DNA of 9,226 nucleotides, taken from positions 1-9,226 of the forward strand of contig DAIUAL010000134.1 of the NCBI GenBank assembly GCA_036847245.1. Direction: 5' to 3'. This stretch comes from UBA4661 sp002405405. Lineage in GTDB: Bacteria > Bacteroidota > Ignavibacteria > Kapaibacteriales > UBA4661. This document shows, piece after piece, positions 1-6,733 of the stretch. The translations under genes and the position numbers were made by a program. Each line of letters begins with the position of its first letter. Position 1 is the first letter of the stretch. The notes beneath the pieces are model-generated. The model was not told the DNA's origin. It saw nothing but the letters and a program-made list of their open reading frames with translations, and searched no databases.

Positions 1-66
1 ATTTTTGTAGTCTTTTTTGAAGGAGATAAAACTGTTAAGAAGGCATTGACAATTTTTGTGAAGTGA
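1..66 (+). CDS. Possible C-terminal tail of an unidentified upstream gene (partial)
   Basis: Frame 1 is open from the window edge to a TGA at 64-66 and would encode 21 residues ending KKALTIFVK. The mix of charged and hydrophobic residues looks protein-like. The TGA overlaps a GTG at 63-65 and lies 5 bases before the ATG of yceD, a spacing typical of co-transcribed genes. The stretch is too short to name a family, and an open frame of 21 codons can arise by chance. If it is not coding, bases 1-71 are simply the yceD leader, which contains a T-tract followed by GAAGGAG at 19-25 with no usable start codon close behind it. Confidence 0.35.
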   Translation: MFVVFFEGDKTVKKALTIFVK

Positions 67-71
67 TAGCG

Positions 72-635
72 ATGAAGATTCGAGTTCAGGGTTTAGCAGA
101 GGGCTTGCATAATCTTGATGAGCAAGTTGATTGTTCAGCAATCGATGGGATGTTCCAAGAGTTTTTTGGTAACATTCGATTAAGTGGGACAATACAAAAA
201 ATAAGAACACAATTTGTGCTCCGCTGTATTCTTGAATGTTCGGCAAATCTTGTTTGTGATCGAAGTGGTGAAGATTATCAAGAGGTAGTTACAGCACCTT
301 TTGATATAACATACATTGCCGACACGGAGCGTTTTTTGCTCCAACAAAAGGAGTATGATCCCGAACCTCCTATCTATATCCGCTCTGACGACAGATTTAT
401 CGATATTAGCGAAGAGGTTCGTCAGGTACTCGCACTTGCATTGCCAATGAAACGTGTTGCTCCGCAGTATCGTGAGGTAGATTTGAGCGATATTCTTGCT
501 CTTAATTCGATAGAAAGCGGTGCTGCTAACATAGCACAAGATAAACAACACAGCACGATAGCTGATGATAGATGGTCTGCATTGCGAAATATTAAGTTTG
601 AACAATCTTTCGATAATACGCCACGAGAAAGCTAG
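72..635 (+). CDS. yceD: YceD/DUF177 family protein, upstream partner of L32
   Basis: The protein has 187 residues and belongs to the YceD (DUF177) family, whose genes very often sit directly upstream of rpmF. The family has been linked to 23S rRNA accumulation, but its mechanism is not well defined. Visible family features are the N-terminal MKIRVQGLAEG strand, the central LECSANLVCDRSGEDY region (family CxRC pattern, here with Ser in place of the second Cys), the IDISEEVRQVLALALPMK segment, and a C-terminal DDRWSAL motif resembling the family's DPRxxxL. I chose ATG 72 because MKI matches how family members begin. GTG at 63 in the same frame adds three residues and would overlap the preceding TGA. 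The SD sequence is weak (GAAG at 60-63). The gene ends with TAG, 149 bases before rpmF. There is no signal peptide or membrane segment, so it is probably cytosolic. Confidence 0.85.
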   Translation: MKIRVQGLAEGLHNLDEQVDCSAIDGMFQEFFGNIRLSGTIQKIRTQFVLRCILECSANLVCDRSGEDYQEVVTAPFDITYIADTERFLLQQKEYDPEPPIYIRSDDRFIDISEEVRQVLALALPMKRVAPQYREVDLSDILALNSIESGAANIAQDKQHSTIADDRWSALRNIKFEQSFDNTPRES

Positions 636-784
636 TATCGTTGATTAACGATTTACAATGCTGACACTGAGAATAAGTAGTATGAGTTATGCCTGATGAC
701 GTGCTTTGGTATCGCGTAGTATGGTTGGAAAACACAAGGGCAAATTTTCGGTAAAGTTTACATTCATTTTTTTTAGGAGTACAA

Positions 785-964
785 ATGCCAAATCCAAAAC
801 GTCGCCATTCGAAATCACGTCGTGACAAACGACGTACACATTACAAAGCAACACCTGCAACTATCGTAGAGTGTCCTAATTGTGGTGAGTCCAAACTTGC
901 CCATGCCGCATGTCGTTCTTGCGGATACTACAACGGACGTAAAGTAGTAGTTGTTGCCGAGTAA
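785..964 (+). CDS. rpmF: 50S ribosomal protein bL32
   Basis: The product is a 59-residue bL32, a small component of the large ribosomal subunit. It begins MPNPKRRHSKSRRDKRR, the basic N-terminal tail typical of the family, and carries a complete four-cysteine zinc ribbon, CPNC (30-33) and CRSC (43-46), so it is the zinc-binding form. The length is normal. The start is certain: AGGAG at 775-779, directly behind an eight-base T-run, lies 5 bases before the ATG. It follows yceD, as in many bacteria, and is followed by a large hairpin terminator before plsX, so L32 may be made at a higher level than the lipid genes downstream. Nothing in it looks damaged. Confidence 0.97.
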   Translation: MPNPKRRHSKSRRDKRRTHYKATPATIVECPNCGESKLAHAACRSCGYYNGRKVVVVAE

Positions 965-990
965 GTGCGATTACAAAACAACATACAAAT

Positions 991-1043
991 AAGCGGGAAA
1001 ACATCATTGGTACAAGAAGTATCAAGTTTTTTCCCGCTTTTTT
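991..1043 (+). terminator. Two-part hairpin terminator between rpmF and plsX
   Basis: A perfect 11-bp stem pairs 991-1001 (AAGCGGGAAAA) with 1029-1039 (TTTTCCCGCTT). The T-run at 1038-1043 follows. The large loop can itself fold: TTGGTAC at 1007-1013 pairs with GTATCAA at 1019-1025 (one G-U pair) around the loop AAGAA. The result is a long hairpin with a small internal loop. It lies 26 bases after the rpmF stop and about 25 bases before the plsX start. It should end much of the yceD-rpmF transcript, with plsX served by readthrough or by a promoter I cannot identify. Confidence 0.85.
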
Positions 1044-1051
1044 CGTTACTG

Positions 1052-1061
1052 TTTTTGTAGG
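1052..1061 (+). promoter_or_regulatory. T-tract plus SD sequence deciding the plsX start
   Basis: TTTTTGTAGG ends 6 bases before the TTG at 1068-1070. The same arrangement (T-tract, GTA(A)GG, 5-6 bases, start codon) is seen before acpP and fabF. No comparable site lies before the in-frame ATGs at 1095 or 1107. This favours TTG as the plsX start, though T-rich leaders without an SD are also used in this type of genome. Confidence 0.5.
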
Positions 1062-1067
1062 TTTAGA

Positions 1068-2132
1068 TTGCAACACACACGTTCAGAACCATCAATGAAA
1101 TTCAATATGGCTGTTGAAATTCCGCAATGCATAATTGCCCTGGATGCAATGGGAGGCGATTTTGCACCGATGAACGAAATTCTTGGAGCAATTGATGCGC
1201 TTTCGGAATTGGGTACAAGTTCGGGCGTACAAATTCGTTTGTATGGTGATGAGGAAAAAATTTCTTTGATACTTCGTCAGCATAATGCTCAACATTTACC
1301 AATCAGCATCATTCATTGTGAAGAGGTTGTTGGTATGCATGATGATCCTGCAATGGCGATCAAAAAGAAGAAAAACTCTTCATTGATTCGTGGCATGGAC
1401 GATCACAAATCAGGTAGCGTTAATGCGTTTGTATCTGCCGGGAATACGGGGGCGGTGATGTCAGCTGGAACATTGATTCTTGGTCGAATCAAAGGTGTGA
1501 GTAGACCAACCATTGGTACCTTTCTGCCGTCGATTGCCTCAACACCAGTACTTTTAGTTGATGCCGGAGCAAATGTTGATTGCAAGCCGAAATTTCTCTA
1601 TGAATTTGCAATCATGGGGAGCATTTATTATCGTGAAATCATTGGACAAAAAGAACCGAAAGTGGGTTTGTTGAATGTTGGAGAAGAAGAGAGTAAAGGA
1701 AATGAAGTTGCTTTGGAAACATTTTCTTTGCTTAAAGCATCGACATCGGTACGGTTTATTGGCAATGTTGAAGGGCGTGATATTCTTCTTCACGGTGCAG
1801 ATGTGATTGTTTGCGATGGATTTACCGGCAACATCGTTTTGAAATTTGCCGAAAGTGTTATTAAATTTTTGAAAGCACGATTTACAACGTTTGCAGAAAC
1901 AAGCTTGCTCAATAAAGCACTTATGGGTGTTGTCGCACCAGTGCTTCGTAAGGTGCTGAAAGATATGGATTATCAGCAGTATGGCGGAGTACCATTGTTG
2001 GGTGTTAACGGCGTTGTTATTATTGGGCATGGTAGCTCTTCACCATTAGCGATCAAGAATATGATCCTTCGCGCACACGAGATGGTACGAAAAAATATCA
2101 ATCACAGCATTGCTTCCGCATTATCTTCATAA
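1068..2132 (+). CDS. plsX: Phosphate acyltransferase PlsX (acyl-ACP:phosphate)
   Basis: PlsX converts acyl-ACP and phosphate to acyl-phosphate, the donor used by PlsY to begin phosphatidic acid synthesis, and acts at the inner face of the membrane. Family motifs run in order: IALDAMGGDFAP (23-34), SAGNTGAVMSAGT (123-135), LLVDAGANVDCKP (162-174), LNVGEEESKGNE (202-213), VCDGFTGNIVLKF (248-260) and YGGVPLLGVNGVVIIGHGSSS (305-325). From TTG the length is 354 residues, slightly long for the family. Starts at ATG 1095 (345 residues) or ATG 1107 (341) are possible, but the TTG has the only SD-like site (GTAGG, 6 bases upstream). It opens the fab cluster behind the rpmF terminator. A 103-base AT-rich gap without a clear terminator separates it from fabH. 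Confidence 0.96.
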   Translation: MQHTRSEPSMKFNMAVEIPQCIIALDAMGGDFAPMNEILGAIDALSELGTSSGVQIRLYGDEEKISLILRQHNAQHLPISIIHCEEVVGMHDDPAMAIKKKKNSSLIRGMDDHKSGSVNAFVSAGNTGAVMSAGTLILGRIKGVSRPTIGTFLPSIASTPVLLVDAGANVDCKPKFLYEFAIMGSIYYREIIGQKEPKVGLLNVGEEESKGNEVALETFSLLKASTSVRFIGNVEGRDILLHGADVIVCDGFTGNIVLKFAESVIKFLKARFTTFAETSLLNKALMGVVAPVLRKVLKDMDYQQYGGVPLLGVNGVVIIGHGSSSPLAIKNMILRAHEMVRKNINHSIASALSS

Positions 2133-2235
2133 CCATATATGTCTGTGCCATGATTGGTAGTGAGAATTTTTTTAACTGAGCAAAATTTTTAGATTATTTG
2201 AACAGAATCTTTCATCGAATTTTACACCGACCTCT

Positions 2236-3240
2236 ATGAAATCAGTCCAACGTGCAGCAATTACCGCTGTATCGCATTATGTGCCCGAAGATATATATCC
2301 CAACACATGGTTTGAATCAAAAATTGAAACTTCTGATGAATGGATACGCTCACGTACGGGAATTATAGAAAGAAGATTTGCTCCACAAGATATGGCAACA
2401 TCGCATATGATCGTCCGAGCTTCGGAGCGTATGTTTGCAGATTTTTCAATTGATAAATCAACGATTGATTGTGTGGTCGTTGCTACGGTAACACCAGATT
2501 ATGTTTTCCCTTCAACGGCTGCGATTGTACAAAATGCCCTCGGCTTGAAAGCATGGGGATTTGATCTTTCCGCTGCATGCTCTGGATTTGTTTTTGCTCT
2601 TGAAACAGCACGCCGTATGGTAGAATCCGGAGGTGCACGTAGAGTGTTGGTTTGTGGTGCAGATAAGATGAGTTCTATTATCAATTTTGAGGACCGGGCT
2701 ACTTGTGTGTTATTTGGTGATGGTGCCGGCGTTGTGCTTGTTGAATCAATCGAAGATGATACAGTGGGTATTCTCGATGCATTTATGGGTATGGATGGTA
2801 GTGGTTGCGATTCACTCCGGATGGAAGCAGGGGGAAGCCGTCATCCTGCTTCACACGAAACTGTTGAAAAGAAAATGCACTATGCCTATCAGGATGGAAA
2901 AACAGTATTTAAATCTGCTGTTGTTCAAATGGCTGATGCTGCATACCAAATCATGTCTCGCAATAATCTTACAGGCGATGATGTTCGTTGGCTTGTTCCT
3001 CACCAAGCTAATCTTCGAATTATTGATGCCACTGCAGAAAGAATGGGATTGTCGCCCGAAAAAGTGATGATCAATATTGAAAAATATGGCAATACGACGG
3101 CAGGAACAATACCGATTTGCTTGTCTGAATGGCATGCAAAAGGTCAGCTGGATTACGGTGACACTGTGGTCTTAGCATGTTTTGGTGGTGGCTATACATG
3201 GGGTAGTATGCTCTTAAAGTGGGCAATTAAGCGTACTTGA
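2236..3240 (+). CDS. fabH: 3-oxoacyl-ACP synthase III (KAS III, FabH)
   Basis: FabH starts fatty-acid synthesis by condensing an acyl-CoA primer with malonyl-ACP. The 334-residue protein has the thiolase fold with the Cys-His-Asn triad intact: C115 in SAACSGF, H256 in WLVPHQANLR and N286 in EKYGNTTAGT. SDEWIRSRTGIIERRF (33-48) and the closing CFGGGYTWGS are also characteristic. The ATG at 2236 puts the first strand at the usual distance; no SD precedes it, so initiation probably depends on the AT-rich leader. Stop is TGA. The primer, acetyl-CoA or branched acyl-CoA, cannot be decided from sequence alone. fabD follows after 44 bases. Confidence 0.97.
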   Translation: MKSVQRAAITAVSHYVPEDIYPNTWFESKIETSDEWIRSRTGIIERRFAPQDMATSHMIVRASERMFADFSIDKSTIDCVVVATVTPDYVFPSTAAIVQNALGLKAWGFDLSAACSGFVFALETARRMVESGGARRVLVCGADKMSSIINFEDRATCVLFGDGAGVVLVESIEDDTVGILDAFMGMDGSGCDSLRMEAGGSRHPASHETVEKKMHYAYQDGKTVFKSAVVQMADAAYQIMSRNNLTGDDVRWLVPHQANLRIIDATAERMGLSPEKVMINIEKYGNTTAGTIPICLSEWHAKGQLDYGDTVVLACFGGGYTWGSMLLKWAIKRT

Positions 3241-3284
3241 TAATTCTAACGCATTCTCAATTTTTGAATTTCACTGGTACAAGT

Positions 3285-4220
3285 ATGAGTACAGCACTAC
3301 TATTTTCAGGACAAGGGTCGCAATATGTCGGTATGATGCGCGACCTTGTAGAAGAGTTTGCAATTGCACGTGATATGGTAGAGCAAGCCGATGCAATCAT
3401 GGGAGTAGCGCTCAGCGACATATGCTTTCATGGTCCTGAAGAGCTCCTTCGAGAAACTCGATATACTCAGACTGCTCTTTTTCTTCATGAAGCAATTCTT
3501 GTCGGTATTCTTCGTGCAAATCCGGATCAACCATTTATGTATTCTGCAGTTGCAGGACATTCTCTCGGTGAGTATTCAGCATTATTCTCTGCAAATGTTA
3601 TTGATTTTACAACGGCATTTCAATTAGTAAAGCTTCGGGGAGAACTTATGTTCGCTGCCGGTGCTGATAGACCGGGTACAATGGCAGCTATTATTGGTAT
3701 GGACGATCATTCTGTAGCAACACTCTGTGCCGAGATTACTCGCGATGCTGATGGGCAGATTGTTGTTCCTGCCAATTATAATTGCCCCGGTCTACTTGTT
3801 ATATCGGGCGATGCCGAGTTAGATCGAGCATCTTTGCCACAATTCAAAGCACGAGGGGCAAAAATTGCAAAAGAATTACCCGTTAGCGGTGCATTTCACT
3901 CACCTTTGATGAAACCGGCTCAAGAAGAACTTGCACGTGCAATTCATTCATCAGAATTTTCTTCTGCTTCAGTCGATGTATATGTGAATGCAACTGCTCA
4001 GGCATTACGTTCGGCAGAGGATCTCAAACATGCGTTGATTGATCAGTTAGTGCAACCAGTACAATGGACGCAATCGCTACAAGCCATGTATTCTGCGGGC
4101 ATACGTACGTATATTGAAATTGGTCCGGGGAATGTTTTGCAGGGCTTGGTAAAACGTACACACAACGATGTGGCTATTCGTGGTATTGATAAAGCTGAGC
4201 ATGTAAAAGCCTTAGCGTAA
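3285..4220 (+). CDS. fabD: Malonyl-CoA:ACP transacylase (FabD)
   Basis: FabD moves malonyl groups from CoA to ACP and so feeds FabH and FabF. The 311-residue protein shows FSGQGSQYVGM at the N-terminus (oxyanion-hole Gln at 11), the nucleophile S93 in GHSLGEYSA, the carboxylate-binding R118 in KLRGE, and the catalytic H205 in GAFHSPLM. IEIGPGNVLQGLVKR near the end is also typical. The frame stays open back to a TTG at 3237 overlapping the fabH stop. I chose ATG 3285 because MSTALLFSGQG is the family's normal beginning. A T-run at 3261-3265 lies upstream but there is no clear SD. It is 44 bases after fabH and 47 before fabG, consistent with one operon. Confidence 0.96.
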   Translation: MSTALLFSGQGSQYVGMMRDLVEEFAIARDMVEQADAIMGVALSDICFHGPEELLRETRYTQTALFLHEAILVGILRANPDQPFMYSAVAGHSLGEYSALFSANVIDFTTAFQLVKLRGELMFAAGADRPGTMAAIIGMDDHSVATLCAEITRDADGQIVVPANYNCPGLLVISGDAELDRASLPQFKARGAKIAKELPVSGAFHSPLMKPAQEELARAIHSSEFSSASVDVYVNATAQALRSAEDLKHALIDQLVQPVQWTQSLQAMYSAGIRTYIEIGPGNVLQGLVKRTHNDVAIRGIDKAEHVKALA

Positions 4221-4267
4221 GTACAGTAATTTCTCATTGTTTCATATACTTTTGTCTGTAAATAAGT

Positions 4268-5026
4268 ATGAATCGTCTTCAAGGAAAAATTTGCGTTGTA
4301 ACGGGTGGTTCTCGCGGTATAGGTGAGGCAATCGTACGTCGTCTGGCGGCTGATGGCGCGGTAGTATACTTTACATATAATTCTAATCCTGAAAGTGCAC
4401 AAGCAATAGTTACGCAGCTTGCTGAACAAGGAGATGTTATATCTGGGAGAGCTGTTGCCGTTCAAGCGAATATTACTGACAGCAATAGTATTGCTTCGTT
4501 GGTAAAACTAGTTCTCGATACGGAAAAACGTATCGATGTTTGGGTGAATAATGCAGGTATTACGCGAGATACCTTGCTTTTACGAATGAGCGAACAAGAT
4601 TGGGATTTAGTGCTTGACACAAATTTGAAAGGTGCATTTATGTGCTCCAAAGCTGTATGTAAACCGATGATGTCTCAACGAGCAGGTCGCATTATTAATG
4701 TGGGATCAGTTGTTGGCGTTATGGGGAATGCTGGGCAGGTGAATTATGCGGCATCAAAAGCAGGTTTGATCGGTTTGACGAAATCGCTAGCAAAGGAATT
4801 GGCTTCTCGTAACATTTTAGTAAATTGTGTGGCTCCCGGATTTGTTGAAACCGACATGACAGCAAAACTTTCTTTGGAGCAGCGCGAAGCACTACATGGT
4901 TCTATTCCTTTGAAAAGGACGGCTCAAACAACAGAGATAGCATCTGTTGTTTCGTTTCTCTCCTCTGATGATGCGTCGTATATCACTGGGCAGACTTTGG
5001 TAGTTGACGGCGGACTCTATATGTAA
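4268..5026 (+). CDS. fabG: 3-oxoacyl-ACP reductase (FabG)
   Basis: FabG is the NADPH-dependent reductase that converts 3-oxoacyl-ACP to 3-hydroxyacyl-ACP. The 252-residue short-chain dehydrogenase has the TGGSRGIG dinucleotide-binding loop (12-19), NNAG (94-97) and the catalytic tetrad N119, S147, Y160 and K164 (YAASK). The stretch VNCVAPGFVETDMT is highly characteristic of FabG among short-chain dehydrogenases. Its place between fabD and acpP supports the substrate assignment. The start is ATG 4268, with only a weak GTAA element upstream and a T-rich leader. It ends in TAA, 61 bases before acpP, with no terminator between. Confidence 0.97.
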   Translation: MNRLQGKICVVTGGSRGIGEAIVRRLAADGAVVYFTYNSNPESAQAIVTQLAEQGDVISGRAVAVQANITDSNSIASLVKLVLDTEKRIDVWVNNAGITRDTLLLRMSEQDWDLVLDTNLKGAFMCSKAVCKPMMSQRAGRIINVGSVVGVMGNAGQVNYAASKAGLIGLTKSLAKELASRNILVNCVAPGFVETDMTAKLSLEQREALHGSIPLKRTAQTTEIASVVSFLSSDDASYITGQTLVVDGGLYM

Positions 5027-5070
5027 ATTCCCTTCTTTTATAAGATTCTAACTCACTTTTTTACTATTCA

Positions 5071-5081
5071 TTTTTGTAAGG
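5071..5081 (+). promoter_or_regulatory. T-tract plus SD sequence of acpP
   Basis: TTTTTGTAAGG ends 6 bases before the acpP ATG. AAGG (5078-5081) is the SD core and the T5 run lies directly 5' of it. This is the clearest example of the arrangement also seen before plsX and fabF, and in stronger SD form before rpmF. Confidence 0.6.
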
Positions 5082-5087
5082 ATTGTT

Positions 5088-5327
5088 ATGTCAGCAGTTG
5101 CAGACAAAGTAAAACAAATTATCGTTAATAAACTCGGTGTGGAAGAATCACAAATCACCGATGCAGCATCGTTCACGAATGATCTCGGGGCTGACTCTTT
5201 AGATACGGTAGAACTCATCATGGAGTTTGAAAAAGAGTTCGGTATCGTTATCGAAGATAGTGACGCTGAGAAAATTCAAACAGTTGGCGATGCAGTTCGT
5301 TATTTGGAGTCGAAAGCTTCGGCTTAA
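5088..5327 (+). CDS. acpP: Acyl carrier protein
   Basis: The product is a 79-residue acidic ACP, which carries growing acyl chains on a 4'-phosphopantetheine arm. The attachment serine is S37 in the canonical GADSLDTVEL motif, followed by the acidic helix IMEFEKEFGIVI that docks partner enzymes. Length and fold are normal. The start is secure from the AAGG site 6 bases upstream. It sits between fabG and fabF, as in many bacteria, and is followed by a strong terminator. This fits the need for far more ACP than FAS enzyme. It is the carrier for the PlsX, FabH, FabD, FabG and FabF proteins encoded around it. Confidence 0.98.
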   Translation: MSAVADKVKQIIVNKLGVEESQITDAASFTNDLGADSLDTVELIMEFEKEFGIVIEDSDAEKIQTVGDAVRYLESKASA

Positions 5328-5345
5328 TTGATACTACTTTTGTAG

Positions 5346-5383
5346 CCCGTCGAATAGACAAGTATTCGGCGGGTTTTTTTTTT
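5346..5383 (+). terminator. Strong intrinsic terminator after acpP
   Basis: An 11-bp stem pairs 5346-5356 (CCCGTCGAATA) with 5363-5373 (TATTCGGCGGG). It has one G-U pair and a six-base loop, followed by ten T residues at 5374-5383. It lies 18 bases after the acpP stop and 78 bases before fabF. It should end most fabG-acpP transcripts, leaving fabF-rnc to readthrough or to a separate promoter within 5384-5450. That stretch is AT-rich but shows no box I can defend. Confidence 0.93.
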
Positions 5384-5461
5384 CGTGTAGATAATATTGC
5401 TCCATATTCAATAAATACACGTAATTCTTTCACTGATATATTGTTTTTTCTGTAGGTGTGC

Positions 5462-6721
5462 ATGGCACGATATGATGTTCCCAAAGTTGTTGTTACAGGC
5501 ATGGGGTTGGTTACACCGCTAGGAAACTCATTGCAAGAAACATGGAATGCAATGACTGTCGGTGTATCGGGTGCCGCACCAATTTCTCGATTTGACACTG
5601 AGAAATTTGATGTAAAATTTGCGTGTGAAGTAAAGAACTTTGATGCTGGCCAGTTTTTACATCGAAAAGAAATTCAGCGAATGGATATGTTTACACACTA
5701 TGCAATGGCTTCTGCGACGATGGCTATTGACGATGCAGGAATCTCTTTCGATATACTTGATCGTGAGCGTATTGGTGTTGTGTTTGGATCGGGTGTCGGA
5801 GGGATGTGGACATATCATCAGCAACAAAAAATTTTTAATGAACATGACGAAAGACCTGATCGTATTTCGCCCATGTTTGTGCCGATGATGATTGCAGATA
5901 TTGCTGCAGGCCAAATTGCCATTCGTTGGGGATTAAAAGGTCCGAATTATGCAACTGTTTCGGCTTGTTCGACTTCGGCTCATGCTTTAGCAGATGCTCT
6001 TATGCTATTACAGCGTGGCGATGCAGATATGATGTTAGCGGGTGGGAGCGAAGCATCGATTTGTCCAATGGGATTGGCAGGATTTTCTGCTATGCGTGCA
6101 CTTTCGACGCGTAATGAATCTCCACAGACTGCTAGCAGGCCTTTTGATGCAACGCGTGATGGCTTTGTTATGGGCGAGGGTGGAGCAGTGCTGGTGCTTG
6201 AAACTTTGGAACATGCAATGAATCGAGGTGCTCGTATTTATGCAGAGTTCAGTGGGTTTGGTTTGACAGATGATGCACATCACATCACGGCTCCTGCTGA
6301 AGGTGGAGAAGGAGCAGTGCGCTCAATGAAGCTTGCTATAAAAGATGCAAAACTGACGATAGAAGATATTGATTACATTAATGCGCATGGTACGAGTACA
6401 CTGTATAACGACAAAAATGAAACCGCTGCTATCAAAACAGTATTTGGTGAGCGCGCATCAGATTTGGTCGTCAGTTCTACAAAATCTATGACGGGACATT
6501 TGCTTGGAGCGGCTGGTGGGGTAGAATGTGCAGCGACCATTCTTGCTCTTTATCATGGTGTTGTGCCGCCTACTATCAATTATTCGACTCCGGATCCTTC
6601 ATGTGATTTAAATTATGCTCCCAATATTGCCGAGCGAAAAGAAATACGTGCGGCATTAAGTAATTCATTCGGTTTTGGTGGGCATAATGCAACATTGTGT
6701 TTTCAACGTTTTGAAGACTAA
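5462..6721 (+). CDS. fabF: 3-oxoacyl-ACP synthase II (KAS II, FabF)
   Basis: FabF condenses malonyl-ACP with acyl-ACP in each elongation round. The 419-residue protein has the KAS I/II triad: C169 in TVSACSTSAHA, H309 in NAHGTSTLYND and H346 in STKSMTGHLLGAAGG, with K341 also conserved. The C-terminal NSFGFGGHNAT holds the gating Phe. VVVTGMGLVTPLG at the N-terminus is typical. I chose ATG 5462 over the in-frame GTG at 5456, because the GTAGG ending at 5456 would then serve as SD at 5-base spacing. The overall resemblance and length favour FabF over FabB. Stop TAA lies 12 bases before rnc, so the two genes are very probably co-transcribed. Confidence 0.97.
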   Translation: MARYDVPKVVVTGMGLVTPLGNSLQETWNAMTVGVSGAAPISRFDTEKFDVKFACEVKNFDAGQFLHRKEIQRMDMFTHYAMASATMAIDDAGISFDILDRERIGVVFGSGVGGMWTYHQQQKIFNEHDERPDRISPMFVPMMIADIAAGQIAIRWGLKGPNYATVSACSTSAHALADALMLLQRGDADMMLAGGSEASICPMGLAGFSAMRALSTRNESPQTASRPFDATRDGFVMGEGGAVLVLETLEHAMNRGARIYAEFSGFGLTDDAHHITAPAEGGEGAVRSMKLAIKDAKLTIEDIDYINAHGTSTLYNDKNETAAIKTVFGERASDLVVSSTKSMTGHLLGAAGGVECAATILALYHGVVPPTINYSTPDPSCDLNYAPNIAERKEIRAALSNSFGFGGHNATLCFQRFED

Positions 6722-6733
6722 GGGGTAGATGCT

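Noticed and set aside
19..25. GAAGGAG behind a T-tract near the left edge, resembling the ribosome sites seen elsewhere.
   Set aside because: No usable start codon with an open frame follows at suitable distance, and the yceD start is about 46 bases further on.
180..605. 141-codon open frame on the - strand opposite yceD, and similar long antisense frames opposite plsX (1554-2030) and fabD/fabG (4043-4465).
   Set aside because: They run opposite well-conserved genes, have unlikely amino-acid composition and show no recognisable motif or ribosome site.
637..652. Inverted repeat ATCGTT-GATT-AACGAT just after yceD.
   Set aside because: Only 6 bp, AT-rich and with no T-run, so it is neither a convincing terminator nor a clear operator.
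2133..2235. T-rich gap between plsX and fabH as a terminator.
   Set aside because: The T-run at about 2166-2173 has no stem of useful length before it. At most this is an AT-rich leader or an unrecognised promoter.
2687..3067. 126-codon + strand frame inside fabH.
   Set aside because: It is an out-of-frame shadow of FabH, which is complete with its catalytic triad.
4247..4254. TACTTTTG upstream of fabG, matching a Bacteroidetes -7 box.
   Set aside because: No TTTG or TTG lies at the proper upstream distance. A second TACTTTTG at 5335-5342 just after acpP has the same problem.
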